64,000 nucleotides of DNA from Bacillota bacterium. Lineage in GTDB: Bacteria > Planctomycetota > UBA8108 > UBA1146. A program made the translations under genes and the position numbers. Below, piece by piece: positions 55,286 to 63,955 of this stretch (positions are counted from its first letter, which is position 1; every line of letters starts with the position of its first letter). The notes beneath the pieces were generated by a model, which was not told the DNA's origin, did no database searches, and saw only the letters and a program-made list of their open reading frames with translations. The DNA lies in NCBI GenBank assembly GCA_003973385.1, contig QNYK01000089.1, positions 18,196-82,195 of the forward strand. The letters are read 5' to 3'.

Positions 55286-57109
55286 TTATTTTTCTGGGAT
55301 TGTAACTACCTGATCGACTCCAGGGGCGATGAATGATCTCTCGGATCCGTCTCTCGACCAGGTGACAATTTCCGGAGCAGCAGTATCAGTCCCGAGTCCA
55401 AAGGTGATGAAACGTTCGGACTGTGACAGGTAGGAGCGGGTGCGACCGACGACTCTCCTTTGAATGCGTTCCGCCTGTCGGCATTCGATCCAGCTGCCAG
55501 GTGGAAGGTCTGCGGGGTCGATCCGAATCCAGTGATGGCCGGTACTTTGATCGTTGCGCAGCAGCCTCGCAGTGTCGCCAGCCTGGGTCAGCAGTAGATC
55601 AAGATCCCCATCGCCATCGATATCAGCATGAGCGAGACCACGGCCTATGGAAGGGGTACCCAGGGCACCTGTCTTCTCGGCGGGGATCTCCTCGAAGCAG
55701 CCATTCCCTGGACCTCGGTTCCAGAACAGTTGAGCCCCTTGACGGTACTCCTGGCCCGGTTGAACAGAGGAGATTTCCTCCTCGAGATGACCATTGGCCT
55801 GGATCAGATCCTGCCGACCATCGAGATCGATATCGAGAAAGAGCAGGCCGAAGGAGAGCGATTTTCGGCTCGGCGGGCCGATGCCCTCGTTGACCGATTC
55901 GTCGAGGAAGGGGCTTCCTTGTGCCTGTGCCCGGTAGAGTCCCGTCATCTCCGCAGAGAAGTTCGCCACCGCGATTCCGATACTGCCGTCATTTCTGTAG
56001 TCGGTTGCATCGAGTCCCATCGCTCCGGTTGTTGACCCGTTTCCATCGTATGCCAGGCCCGTTTCTTCTCCGACTTCGTCAAAGGTACCGTCACCGCGAT
56101 TCCTGAACAGAAAGTTACGGGTGGTGTCGTTCGCGACCAGTACATCGACATCTCCGTCGTCATCGATGTCAATGGGCAGCAACGCCAGAGCCTTGGCAAC
56201 TGCTCGCCCTCCGTCGTCGATCTTCAGTCCTGATCGTTCGGAGGCGTCTGTGAATTCTCCCGAACCGTCATTGATCAATAATCGGCAGTATGTTCCCTCG
56301 AAATTGGTGGGGGGACCATACGCCCTGCCAACGCCCGTGAGTCGATAATCGACATCGATGTCTTTCTGTCGAGACCACTGAACATACTCACAGATGAACA
56401 GATCAAGATCGGAGTCACCGTCTACATCCAGGAAACCAGCACTGGAGGACCACGAGTCAGCCTCGCCGCAAATTGGAGAATCAGGGTTGGTGGAGGCAAA
56501 TGAGGTGCCGGTATTGATCAGTAACTGATTCTTTCCGACCGCACAGATAAACAGGTCGGGATCGCCATCCCCGTCGATATCGCCGATCGCCAACCCGGTT
56601 GCGTAGCAGTCCGAGGTCAGGTTCCAGGCCTGGGTAGCCTCGGAGAAGGAGCCAGTTCCGTCGTTGATCCACAATCTCACCGTCGAGGTCTCCGGCTGCT
56701 CATCGCTCCACGGCCAGGGTCTACCACTCGCCAGGATCAGGTCTACATCTCCATCCAGGTCGATGTCGACAAATGCAGCACCACTTCCCATCGTCTCGGG
56801 GAGTAACTTCTCTCCGCGTGCACCATTTTCGTGAACGAAATCGATTCCCGATTCCTTGGTGATGTCAGTGAAATGAAGGGTAGGAGCGACGGTATTCACA
56901 TCTCTGATACGAACAGGCACCTGATCACCTTGATCGATGTCGACGACAGTGGTTTTTTCCTGATTGATCCACCAGATGGCCAATCCGATGAGAGCCATCG
57001 CGACGAAAACCTGGATGCTGCCTCGAAATGCCTTCCCGATGATTTCATCGTCCTGATGTTCCTCCTCCTCGTCGTCGAGAAGGTCTTCTGGGTCGTCAGG
57101 GCTCATCAT
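55286..57109 (-). CDS. Membrane-anchored FG-GAP / ASPIC-UnbV protein (CRTAC1-like)
   Basis: A 607-residue protein. An acidic cytoplasmic start (1-25), one membrane helix (about 32-50) and a large outer part that begins FTDITKESGIDFVHENGARG. At least five FG-GAP calcium-binding blades are visible (DIDLDGDVDLI, DIDGDGDPDLF, DVDGDSDLDLF, DIDDDGDVDVL, DIDGDGDLDLL), making an integrin-like beta-propeller; the C-terminal ASPIC/UnbV domain (about 515-600) contains SYLSQSERFITFGLG. The start overlaps the cytochrome stop by 4 bases, so the two are made together; I infer a complex. Calcium binding is expected; any enzymatic role is unknown. Confidence 0.9.
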   Translation of the reverse strand: MMSPDDPEDLLDDEEEEHQDDEIIGKAFRGSIQVFVAMALIGLAIWWINQEKTTVVDIDQGDQVPVRIRDVNTVAPTLHFTDITKESGIDFVHENGARGEKLLPETMGSGAAFVDIDLDGDVDLILASGRPWPWSDEQPETSTVRLWINDGTGSFSEATQAWNLTSDCYATGLAIGDIDGDGDPDLFICAVGKNQLLINTGTSFASTNPDSPICGEADSWSSSAGFLDVDGDSDLDLFICEYVQWSRQKDIDVDYRLTGVGRAYGPPTNFEGTYCRLLINDGSGEFTDASERSGLKIDDGGRAVAKALALLPIDIDDDGDVDVLVANDTTRNFLFRNRGDGTFDEVGEETGLAYDGNGSTTGAMGLDATDYRNDGSIGIAVANFSAEMTGLYRAQAQGSPFLDESVNEGIGPPSRKSLSFGLLFLDIDLDGRQDLIQANGHLEEEISSVQPGQEYRQGAQLFWNRGPGNGCFEEIPAEKTGALGTPSIGRGLAHADIDGDGDLDLLLTQAGDTARLLRNDQSTGHHWIRIDPADLPPGSWIECRQAERIQRRVVGRTRSYLSQSERFITFGLGTDTAAPEIVTWSRDGSERSFIAPGVDQVVTIPEK

Positions 57110-59913
57110 CTTCCTCCCGGCGGAGTGCTGTTTGTCTCTCGTTGCAGGTCATAGATCACGATGTCGGAGGCGGCATGATTTGCAGGAGGATTTGCAATTC
57201 TATGGGCAGAGATGGCTTCATCCCGTGCCGAATCGTCGGGTTTGTACTTCCGGTGAAATCCACGGTGCTCTCTCGCAACTTCAGCATTGCCCATCAGGTC
57301 ATTGAGTTGAGCGAGGTTCCAGTGCGCAGTCACATTCTCCGGATCTTCCACGAGTGTCTTCTTGAACCAGGAATTCGCCTCTTCGAGCCCAGCATCCTGG
57401 CCTTCTCCATCTTCACGGCGAGCGAGAGCGAAGTGAACCGTTCCCAGTTCATTGAGAAGCCTCACATCTCGGGAGAAATCGAAGCCTCGGTTTCGCGCGT
57501 CGGGGTATCGTGTCTCGACCAGTCTCGTCAACGATTCCAGCGCTTCCTGGTAGTGCCCATTTTCACGATTGACCCGAGCTCCGAACCAGTCGAGGGTCCA
57601 GGGCAGAGCAGCAGGGGAGTGCCTTCCTGCATCCGAAAGCGCACTGGCCGCATCGTCGATTCTTCCGGCACGAATCATGGCACGAGCGAGGTTGACATGA
57701 CCATCTGCATGTCCCAGGTCAACAACCTGGTGAAAGGCCTCACTTGCAGAGACCAGTTCACCTCTCACGGCACCCATTCCACCTTTTCGCAGTAATCCGA
57801 TTCCGTAGTCATTCCAGCGCATCCAGAGTGGATGTTCATCTTGTGCAACGGTCCCCTCCCCGGAGCCGATGGGGAAGGAAACCTCATCTTCTCCCAGGGT
57901 CACGATGGGAAGATCGTTCACACCGGGGTCTCCTGGCTCAGGAGGCCGGAAGATGTTCAAGAAGTGAGTATCGAACTTTCTGTACAGCGTGCGAATCTTC
58001 ACGGTGAGCATGCCGCTGGCATCGTCTGGCACACTGAGTCGGTAATGAATGGTGTCGGCTGCCCCTGGCGGAATCTGGTGGTTGTAGAGGGCGACGAAGA
58101 TGTCCTCTACATTTCGCTGGTCGATCCGGCTGCCGTCTCTGCTCAGGACAAGCGCGTTGACAAAATGAGACCATGGATCCACGACGCCAGTTTCATCCTG
58201 GCTACCACTGTGGCCGATGGTCTGACCATTGAGAGTTACATCGACCTCGACCCATACCTGGTTTGAATCGACAGTCCCCTGGGTGAAATGGTGTCCCATT
58301 CCCATGGTGCGAAGCACCGTTTCTATCAGTATCGTCTCTCCGGGCTGCAGGGTGGGTGTACCAGGGCCGATCGGGCCCTCGAATGGCGCGTTCACATCTT
58401 CACCCCTGCGGATTCCAAAAATATCAACACGCAGCGACCCCTCGATAAACTGCCTGTGGGCTTCAAGAGATTCGAGGGTCGTGCCGACCATCGATCGCAT
58501 GGCGGTATTCGCGCCCAGGAACAGGTGATCGTGAATGCTCAGCACACCGGAGCCGTCGAAATCCCTGGCTCCGAAATCGGTGCTGGGGACCAGCGGCATA
58601 TGACAGCCGTTGCAATTCGCCTGTGCCTTCGGCGGGTAGTAGAAGGAAGCGACGCCATGACCACTGACGCCACTCAATAACCACGAGTCGTAGTGGTTCT
58701 GCCCCCTGAGGAAACGGTATTGATTCAACTCTTCAGGGATGTGGACCTTGTGGCAAGTGCTGCAGAACTCAGCAGATTGATGCAGGGGCTTCAGGTAGGT
58801 CCGCTTGTGAAAGGAAGGTTTCGCCCTGATCAACTGGCGGTTGACGAAGGTGAGCAGGGGCGATTCGCTCAGTGCGAAGGGGTACAGGTCCGGTTGTCCG
58901 ATCAAGAACTCCGAGTTCCCTCTCGGGCCTGGAATCGATTCGATGGCGTGGCATACGGTGCAGGTGATCCCAGCCTGCGAAGTAGGATCGTTGACATCGT
59001 CGTATGTTGGATTGTCGAAGGCTCCACTGAAAAATGGCACAGGGTCATGACAGCCAGCGCAGAACCTGGCTGCGTGAACATTTCCGTCTCTCTCCAGGAG
59101 TACCTTGCGCGTGTTTCGAACGCTCGCCAGGTAGGCAGGATTATTGAAGGAACTGAATTTATGGGCAGACTGACTCCAGAGCGCATGAGCAGAGGGGTGA
59201 CACTCAAGACAGGTATCGTCGCGCATGAGGCGAGAGTCGCTGATGAACTTTCCATCGACGGTCCTGGCGAGCGACGGTTCGAAGTACTTTTCACCCTCGG
59301 AAGGGGAAGCGCCTTCCTGCCCCGAATATTGATGCCATACGAGCATTCCCCCGGTGAAGAGCAGCGCAAGGATGCTCCACATGATTCCAGCTGACCAGTT
59401 GATCTTGGGACCGGCGAGCCGATGCAGGACAAACAGCCAACCGGCAAGGAGAGGCGTCGCAACATGAGCAAAGTAGTAGATCGATCTCCAAAATTCTGAG
59501 CGGACCTCGACGATCCCTTCGAGGCGCATCAGTAGCAGCCCGGAGACCAGCAGCAGAAGGCTGACCGTGAAGAGGGCCAGGCCCGCCTTGACGGCTCGCC
59601 GATTGGGGTGAGACCAGGAGACGCTCAGGTGCCAGAAACCAAACAGGACCAGCGGAACGATGAAGAGCATCCCGAGCCCCAGGTGCCCCAGAAACATCCA
59701 CTGGTAGAAGGAATCCTGCAGCAGATCGCCGGTCCAGTCCTCGGCGATGGTGATGGTCACCAGATACACGGAATTCATGGAGAGGATCGCAAAGAGGCCC
59801 AGCACCACCACTAGCCATGGCCTCAGAGCGGCGGTGATGGGCTCGCTCCGACGCTTACGCGGAGGAGAATTGTTACCCTGTTCCACAGTTTCGTCGGGCG
59901 GTTGATCGTTCAC
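57106..59913 (-). CDS. Membrane-anchored five-haem cytochrome c with C-terminal TPR repeats
   Basis: A 935-residue protein beginning at GTG. Residues about 30-195 hold five membrane helices. Then five CxxCH haem-binding motifs follow: CLECH (235), CAGCH (285), CTVCH (318), CSTCH (384) and CNGCH (434). A beta-rich domain (about 480-690) and TPR-like helical repeats (about 730-905) complete it. The order of motifs recalls multihaem cytochromes of the cytochrome c554/hydroxylamine-type superfamily, but no match in detail can be claimed. The membrane part could take electrons from quinol. It overlaps the FG-GAP gene by 4 bases, so both probably form one respiratory or redox complex. Substrate unknown. 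Confidence 0.9.
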   Translation of the reverse strand: MNDQPPDETVEQGNNSPPRKRRSEPITAALRPWLVVVLGLFAILSMNSVYLVTITIAEDWTGDLLQDSFYQWMFLGHLGLGMLFIVPLVLFGFWHLSVSWSHPNRRAVKAGLALFTVSLLLLVSGLLLMRLEGIVEVRSEFWRSIYYFAHVATPLLAGWLFVLHRLAGPKINWSAGIMWSILALLFTGGMLVWHQYSGQEGASPSEGEKYFEPSLARTVDGKFISDSRLMRDDTCLECHPSAHALWSQSAHKFSSFNNPAYLASVRNTRKVLLERDGNVHAARFCAGCHDPVPFFSGAFDNPTYDDVNDPTSQAGITCTVCHAIESIPGPRGNSEFLIGQPDLYPFALSESPLLTFVNRQLIRAKPSFHKRTYLKPLHQSAEFCSTCHKVHIPEELNQYRFLRGQNHYDSWLLSGVSGHGVASFYYPPKAQANCNGCHMPLVPSTDFGARDFDGSGVLSIHDHLFLGANTAMRSMVGTTLESLEAHRQFIEGSLRVDIFGIRRGEDVNAPFEGPIGPGTPTLQPGETILIETVLRTMGMGHHFTQGTVDSNQVWVEVDVTLNGQTIGHSGSQDETGVVDPWSHFVNALVLSRDGSRIDQRNVEDIFVALYNHQIPPGAADTIHYRLSVPDDASGMLTVKIRTLYRKFDTHFLNIFRPPEPGDPGVNDLPIVTLGEDEVSFPIGSGEGTVAQDEHPLWMRWNDYGIGLLRKGGMGAVRGELVSASEAFHQVVDLGHADGHVNLARAMIRAGRIDDAASALSDAGRHSPAALPWTLDWFGARVNRENGHYQEALESLTRLVETRYPDARNRGFDFSRDVRLLNELGTVHFALARREDGEGQDAGLEEANSWFKKTLVEDPENVTAHWNLAQLNDLMGNAEVAREHRGFHRKYKPDDSARDEAISAHRIANPPANHAASDIVIYDLQRETNSTPPGGR

Positions 59914-60265
59914 AGTCTCCGGTTCCCATCACCACCATGGTGATTTCGGTGGTCATCATGTCGGTTTTGGAGCATCCCGGCAAGTACAAGGACCTCAGTG
60001 GAGAATTGATGGCTCAATTCGGGTTCTGACCATGAACTGATCTTGCTGGAGGGAAGGGAGGGCAGGTGGCCGCTAAGTTCAGCGCTGGTCGTGGAACTCG
60101 CCCGATCCCCCCGGTTCTGGATCACTCTCCGCCGGGGCCAGATTGTTCGATCTGCTGCTTCCACTGTTCCAGATCACCTTTGTCGCAAAACTGACGCCGA
60201 TTCCGAGCCATCGCCACTGCTAGAGGCCGAAGATCTGCGACTTGAAGGACTCTGGTATCTAGTTT
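59914..60265. other. 350-base region upstream of the cytochrome operon
   Basis: No long gene fits here. An inverted repeat ATCACC/GGTGAT (59928-59944) with the inner palindrome CACCATGGTG lies just upstream of the cytochrome start and could be an operator. On the minus strand, a 29-codon frame (60122-60211, beginning MARNRRQFCDKGDLEQW) reads like a real helical peptide but has no ribosome-binding site. It may be a small gene, a gene remnant or chance. Confidence 0.35.
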
Positions 60266-60358
60266 CTATCGATGCTTTTCGGACGAATCGTCCTGTGCGA
60301 AGAGAATCGAGGTGCCGGTCAACAGGATCAACATCGACAGAGCAACGGTACGAATCAT
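60266..60358 (-). CDS. 30-residue secreted peptide or gene remnant
   Basis: A 30-codon frame (MIRTVALSMLILLTG, then TSILFAQDDSSEKHR) consisting of a clear signal peptide and about 10 charged residues. ATG 60358 has a good ribosome-binding site (AGGAGAC). It could be a secreted micro-peptide, or the surviving start of a larger exported protein. It lies 49 bases after the topoisomerase VI A gene stop, in the same direction. Confidence 0.4.
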   Translation of the reverse strand: MIRTVALSMLILLTGTSILFAQDDSSEKHR

Positions 60359-60407
60359 CACCGTCTCCTGCTCCTGAGCGGCAACATGGCATTCAAGAAT
60401 GACCGGC

Positions 60408-61559
60408 TCAGGGCAGGAACTTGCCCGGGTTCGCCAATTTAGCAGGTAAGTATTCTTCGATGACATAGTTCAGGCCCCACATCGCCAACGATTGCTGCTC
60501 TGCCCTCACACCCATCTTGAGTAGTTGTTCGAGAGCAGCACTCCACTTCTTCTTGCTCTGGAAGAAGGGATCGTTCTTCAGGGCATCCTTGGCTCTCTTT
60601 ATATCGACATCTTTGAGTGGATGGGTGGGGAGCTTGTAGTCGATGATGTCCTGGGGAGTGACTCCCAGGAATGACGCACTCGGAACACAGAAGAAGCGAT
60701 TGATGTGTGCTGCATTTCCAGAACCGACCTTCAATGTCCGATAGATATTCGAAATTCCATAGGGATCACAATCAACGAAGGCGTAGACGGGAATCTTCTT
60801 CTGGTCGCTCAGCTTCCGGATGAAGCGCCGAGTCGATCGGGTGGGGACGCCTGCCATGCTGACAAGGATGCAATCCGCACTTTTCCAGAACTTGTGGCTC
60901 TGAAGTCGCTGGAAGATACCACCAGTCTCTATCGCGAGAACAAACTTTGCATCGGTCTCGAAACTCAGGTGTTCGACCGATGAGGGAATTGAATAGGCAC
61001 CACTTCCAAAGCGTGTGCAGTCGATCCTTTCAATCTCCCCGCTATCGAGATCGGGATCGAGCACCACAAGTTCACCGGCAACTGCACCGCCGTGTTCATC
61101 CGGGACAAATCTCAACTGTTCACGGCTGACATCGTCAACAGAGAAGAGTGCTTCGATGTCGTCCATCACCGTGTCTGATTCGGATTGATCGGTGAACTTG
61201 GCCTCTGCCCAGTTCTTGGATTGGTAGTAGACATCCCGCTTGGTTGCAAAGTCGTTCGTCTGTACCAGTTCCCTCGAGAGACCCATCATCCGAAGCGTCT
61301 GCGCGAAACCCTTGACCGTGTTGACGGTCAGGGTCCGTTCCTTACGGGCTCGCCCGATCTCCAGGTAACCCTTTTTCTTGTCGTAAGAGACATTCGATAG
61401 GCTTCTGACGGGAAACCGCAGCATCGGTTTTCCCTTCCTCATGATCTTCTTGTAGATCTCCTGTGCAGTTCTTTCGATGCTGTCGACGGTTTTCTTGTCG
61501 CGGCGAGCGTTCTCTCTCTTCACGCGATCGATGAAGGATTTGGCGATTTTCTTGCTCAT
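60408..61559 (-). CDS. top6A: DNA topoisomerase VI subunit A
   Basis: A 383-residue subunit that cuts and rejoins DNA (type IIB topoisomerase, related to Spo11). The catalytic tyrosine is Tyr112 in ATKRDVYYQSKN, in a winged-helix domain; the Toprim domain follows with Glu211 (AIETGGIFQ) and the DxD pair Asp263/Asp265 (FVDCDPYG). All catalytic residues are present, and length is normal for archaeal Top6A. It begins 12 bases after the B subunit gene, in the order B-A. The enzyme is typical of archaea and plants and sporadic in bacteria, so transfer is likely in its history. Confidence 0.95.
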   Translation of the reverse strand: MSKKIAKSFIDRVKRENARRDKKTVDSIERTAQEIYKKIMRKGKPMLRFPVRSLSNVSYDKKKGYLEIGRARKERTLTVNTVKGFAQTLRMMGLSRELVQTNDFATKRDVYYQSKNWAEAKFTDQSESDTVMDDIEALFSVDDVSREQLRFVPDEHGGAVAGELVVLDPDLDSGEIERIDCTRFGSGAYSIPSSVEHLSFETDAKFVLAIETGGIFQRLQSHKFWKSADCILVSMAGVPTRSTRRFIRKLSDQKKIPVYAFVDCDPYGISNIYRTLKVGSGNAAHINRFFCVPSASFLGVTPQDIIDYKLPTHPLKDVDIKRAKDALKNDPFFQSKKKWSAALEQLLKMGVRAEQQSLAMWGLNYVIEEYLPAKLANPGKFLP

Positions 61560-61571
61560 TCTATTTCCCCC

Positions 61572-63347
61572 TCACATCTTTCTGCTTCGTTCGAGGACAT
61601 CGGCGAGTTTTCCTTCAGCCTTGGTCCTCTGGGTATCGCTCAGTTCCAGGATTTCTTGCAGTGCGATGCCGATCTGAGGGATATAGGTCTTGATGTAGTC
61701 CTTCTTGCGTTCAGCGTCAGCGAGCCGACGTTTCTTTCGAAGATGGGTGGCCAGTTTTCGGCCTGCCTCCATGATGGCCAGGCGCATCTCCTTGAGAATC
61801 TCATCGTAACTGGCTACCGCTTTCTTGCTCTCCGATGTGAAGGGGACCCAGACGCTGGCTATATGCAGGATGATGGCCAGCGAGCCTGTCGGTAAAGCTC
61901 CTCTGGCTTGCTGAACCTCGTAGTTCTTCCATGGCGAAGCGACGATCGACTGGGTTATTGCACATGCGCCCTGCTCGTACTGGAGGGGGACTCGATTCGC
62001 GAAGCGGTAGATAGAGGCCAGGTCATCTCCGGGAAGGTCTCCTCCCCATGCGATACCTGCCTCGACCTGGAACGGATTCCCCCGGTAAACACTGGGCTGG
62101 CGCGTCACTGTGATGACAATTTCTGGATTGAAGTTCCTTCGTAGAGTTTTTCCCATCAACTCTTCACCGATGGGCGAGAGGCAGTTGGTGGGTGGGGCCA
62201 TGATGCGGGTGGCAGCGATTCCCTTGTGCAGAATTTTCACATCTGCAGGGGATAGCCTCTTGGGGTGTCGATCGGTGTCGATCCTCCGCCCCAGTCCCTC
62301 GGTTTCGTCGCTGAACTTCCTGACTACATTTGGAGTTACCCGACAGAACTCCTGACACATGAAACCGCTCACGGTGCGTGCCGAGGTTTCCTTCATCATC
62401 TGCATCAAGATGCCCAGTTCTACACCGTGCGGATGTGGGAGAATCTCTCGTGGAGCCTCTGGCAGCGACTTCGACACCCTGTCCCAGATGACGGGCTCTT
62501 CATCTATAGGATTGATGTACTCGATTCGAACATGAGGGTTCGCCAGTGATACCTGATCGAGGAAGGAATCGATGGAGTGCTTCCCCTTCTTGTACGTGCC
62601 TTCAAGTTCGATCTGGACCTGGGTGCCGTGAGCCCAGTCCACCTCGATCTCAACTTCCTTCTTCACCATCGGTTGGTTCTTGGCCATGTCGATGGCAAGG
62701 AAGAGTTCTATTGCGGGCTTGCGACGAGAGGTTCGGCTGATCACCCTCATCGGTTTTCCGGTCGTCAAGTTGCCATACATCCCCGCGGCACTGATGCCGA
62801 TTCCTTGCTGGCCGCGAGTTTGTTTTCGGGCATGGAATTTGGAACCGTACAGAAGTCGCGCGAAGATTTTCGGTAATTGCTCTCGTACGATTCCGGGGCC
62901 ATTATCGCGCACGATCACGACATGTTGATCGGGATTGATGGCTTTGACCTCGATGAACAGATCGGGGACCACGCCGGCTTCTTCACAAGCGTCAAGCGAG
63001 TTGTCGACTGCTTCTCTGACCGTGGTCAACAGGGCTCGGGCGGGGCTGTCAAATCCAAGAAGATGGCGGTTCTTTGCGAAGAATTCGCTGACCGAGATGT
63101 CCTTCTGTTTCTTTGCCATCTCCTTTGCCATCTCACCATCGATGGTCGCAGAAGATCGTTGCTTGGCGCTCCCCGATTTCTTGGAGGCTGTTTTTTTTCT
63201 GGCCTTTCTGGTGCTTTTTGGCTGCGGCTCCGAGTCGAAGAGCCCGCCTTGCCTCCTGGAGGTGGCTTTGCTCGCCTTCTTCTTGGTGCTCTTGCGTTTT
63301 GCCTTGCTGGTCTTCTTGTTCCCAGCCCTGGCTTTTTTCCGGGTCAA
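61572..63347 (-). CDS. top6B: DNA topoisomerase VI subunit B with lysine-rich N-terminal tail
   Basis: About 591 residues; the ATPase half of topoisomerase VI. The GHKL fold shows TVREAVDNSLDACEEAG (catalytic Glu and Mg-binding Asn at about 112-115), VRDNGPGI and GQQGIGISAAGMYG, followed by the H2TH and transducer regions with the switch lysine expected near the motif SKKAVASYDEI only tentatively. The first 80 residues are a very lysine-rich, histone H1-like tail (KKTSKAKRKSTKKKASKA), broken by QGGLFD. Start choice: TTG 63347 has GAGGAG five bases away, while GTG 63353 is too close to it. Probably co-transcribed with top6A. Confidence 0.95.
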   Translation of the reverse strand: MTRKKARAGNKKTSKAKRKSTKKKASKATSRRQGGLFDSEPQPKSTRKARKKTASKKSGSAKQRSSATIDGEMAKEMAKKQKDISVSEFFAKNRHLLGFDSPARALLTTVREAVDNSLDACEEAGVVPDLFIEVKAINPDQHVVIVRDNGPGIVREQLPKIFARLLYGSKFHARKQTRGQQGIGISAAGMYGNLTTGKPMRVISRTSRRKPAIELFLAIDMAKNQPMVKKEVEIEVDWAHGTQVQIELEGTYKKGKHSIDSFLDQVSLANPHVRIEYINPIDEEPVIWDRVSKSLPEAPREILPHPHGVELGILMQMMKETSARTVSGFMCQEFCRVTPNVVRKFSDETEGLGRRIDTDRHPKRLSPADVKILHKGIAATRIMAPPTNCLSPIGEELMGKTLRRNFNPEIVITVTRQPSVYRGNPFQVEAGIAWGGDLPGDDLASIYRFANRVPLQYEQGACAITQSIVASPWKNYEVQQARGALPTGSLAIILHIASVWVPFTSESKKAVASYDEILKEMRLAIMEAGRKLATHLRKKRRLADAERKKDYIKTYIPQIGIALQEILELSDTQRTKAEGKLADVLERSRKM

Positions 63348-63418
63348 CCTCACTCCTCGTCATGATGTGGTCACGGTTTCGGCGGCCCGATGATCCTATC
63401 TGTTTCTGCTTCTCGATC

Positions 63419-63955
63419 CTACTCTTCCGGCCAGATCACGAAGGACTGCTCTTCTTGGCCTGCAGATGCGAGGGCTTGACGAAGATGAGGCGGCCGGATG
63501 TCGAGGGTCTCGAGCTGGTCGCGGTCTATCCAGGCCAGATTTTCGACCTCGGAAGTGCCGTCGACTGCCGGCTCGAATCGAGCGGTGGATCCCTCGCTGG
63601 GGCAGCAGCGGTAGATCAAGGCGATGACATGGTGATCGGGGGGCATCCCGGGCGAGCGGTGCTCGTGCAGGCCAGCGATGAACTCGCGCAGAAACGCGGG
63701 ACGCAAATTTTCCACCTCGAGACCCACCTCTTCTCGGATCTCCCGGCGCAGCGCTTGCTCCAGCGTCTCGCCGTGATCGACATGGCCCCCGGGAAGGAAG
63801 TACCAGCAGCCGTCGGGGCTGGTGGCGCTCTCATCACGGGCCCTGAGGAAGAGGATCTTCCGGTCATGTTCGATGGCTGCCCGAACGGTGATGGCAGGGC
63901 GTCGTTTGTGCCTGCGTGAGGAACGGGTCCCCTGGCCTGGTTCGGTTGAGGGCAC
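63419..63955 (-). CDS. Nudix hydrolase
   Basis: A 178-residue hydrolase of nucleoside-diphosphate-linked substrates. The Nudix box is GGHVDHGETLEQALRREIREEVG (residues about 56-78), complete with the REIREEVG metal-binding helix. LFLRARDESATSPDGCWYFLPGG precedes it, and the ENLAWIDRDQLETLDI end is standard. The substrate cannot be told. The start is GTG at 63955 with AAAGGAG 8 bases upstream. It lies 71 bases before top6B in the same direction and may share its transcript. Confidence 0.9.
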   Translation of the reverse strand: MPSTEPGQGTRSSRRHKRRPAITVRAAIEHDRKILFLRARDESATSPDGCWYFLPGGHVDHGETLEQALRREIREEVGLEVENLRPAFLREFIAGLHEHRSPGMPPDHHVIALIYRCCPSEGSTARFEPAVDGTSEVENLAWIDRDQLETLDIRPPHLRQALASAGQEEQSFVIWPEE

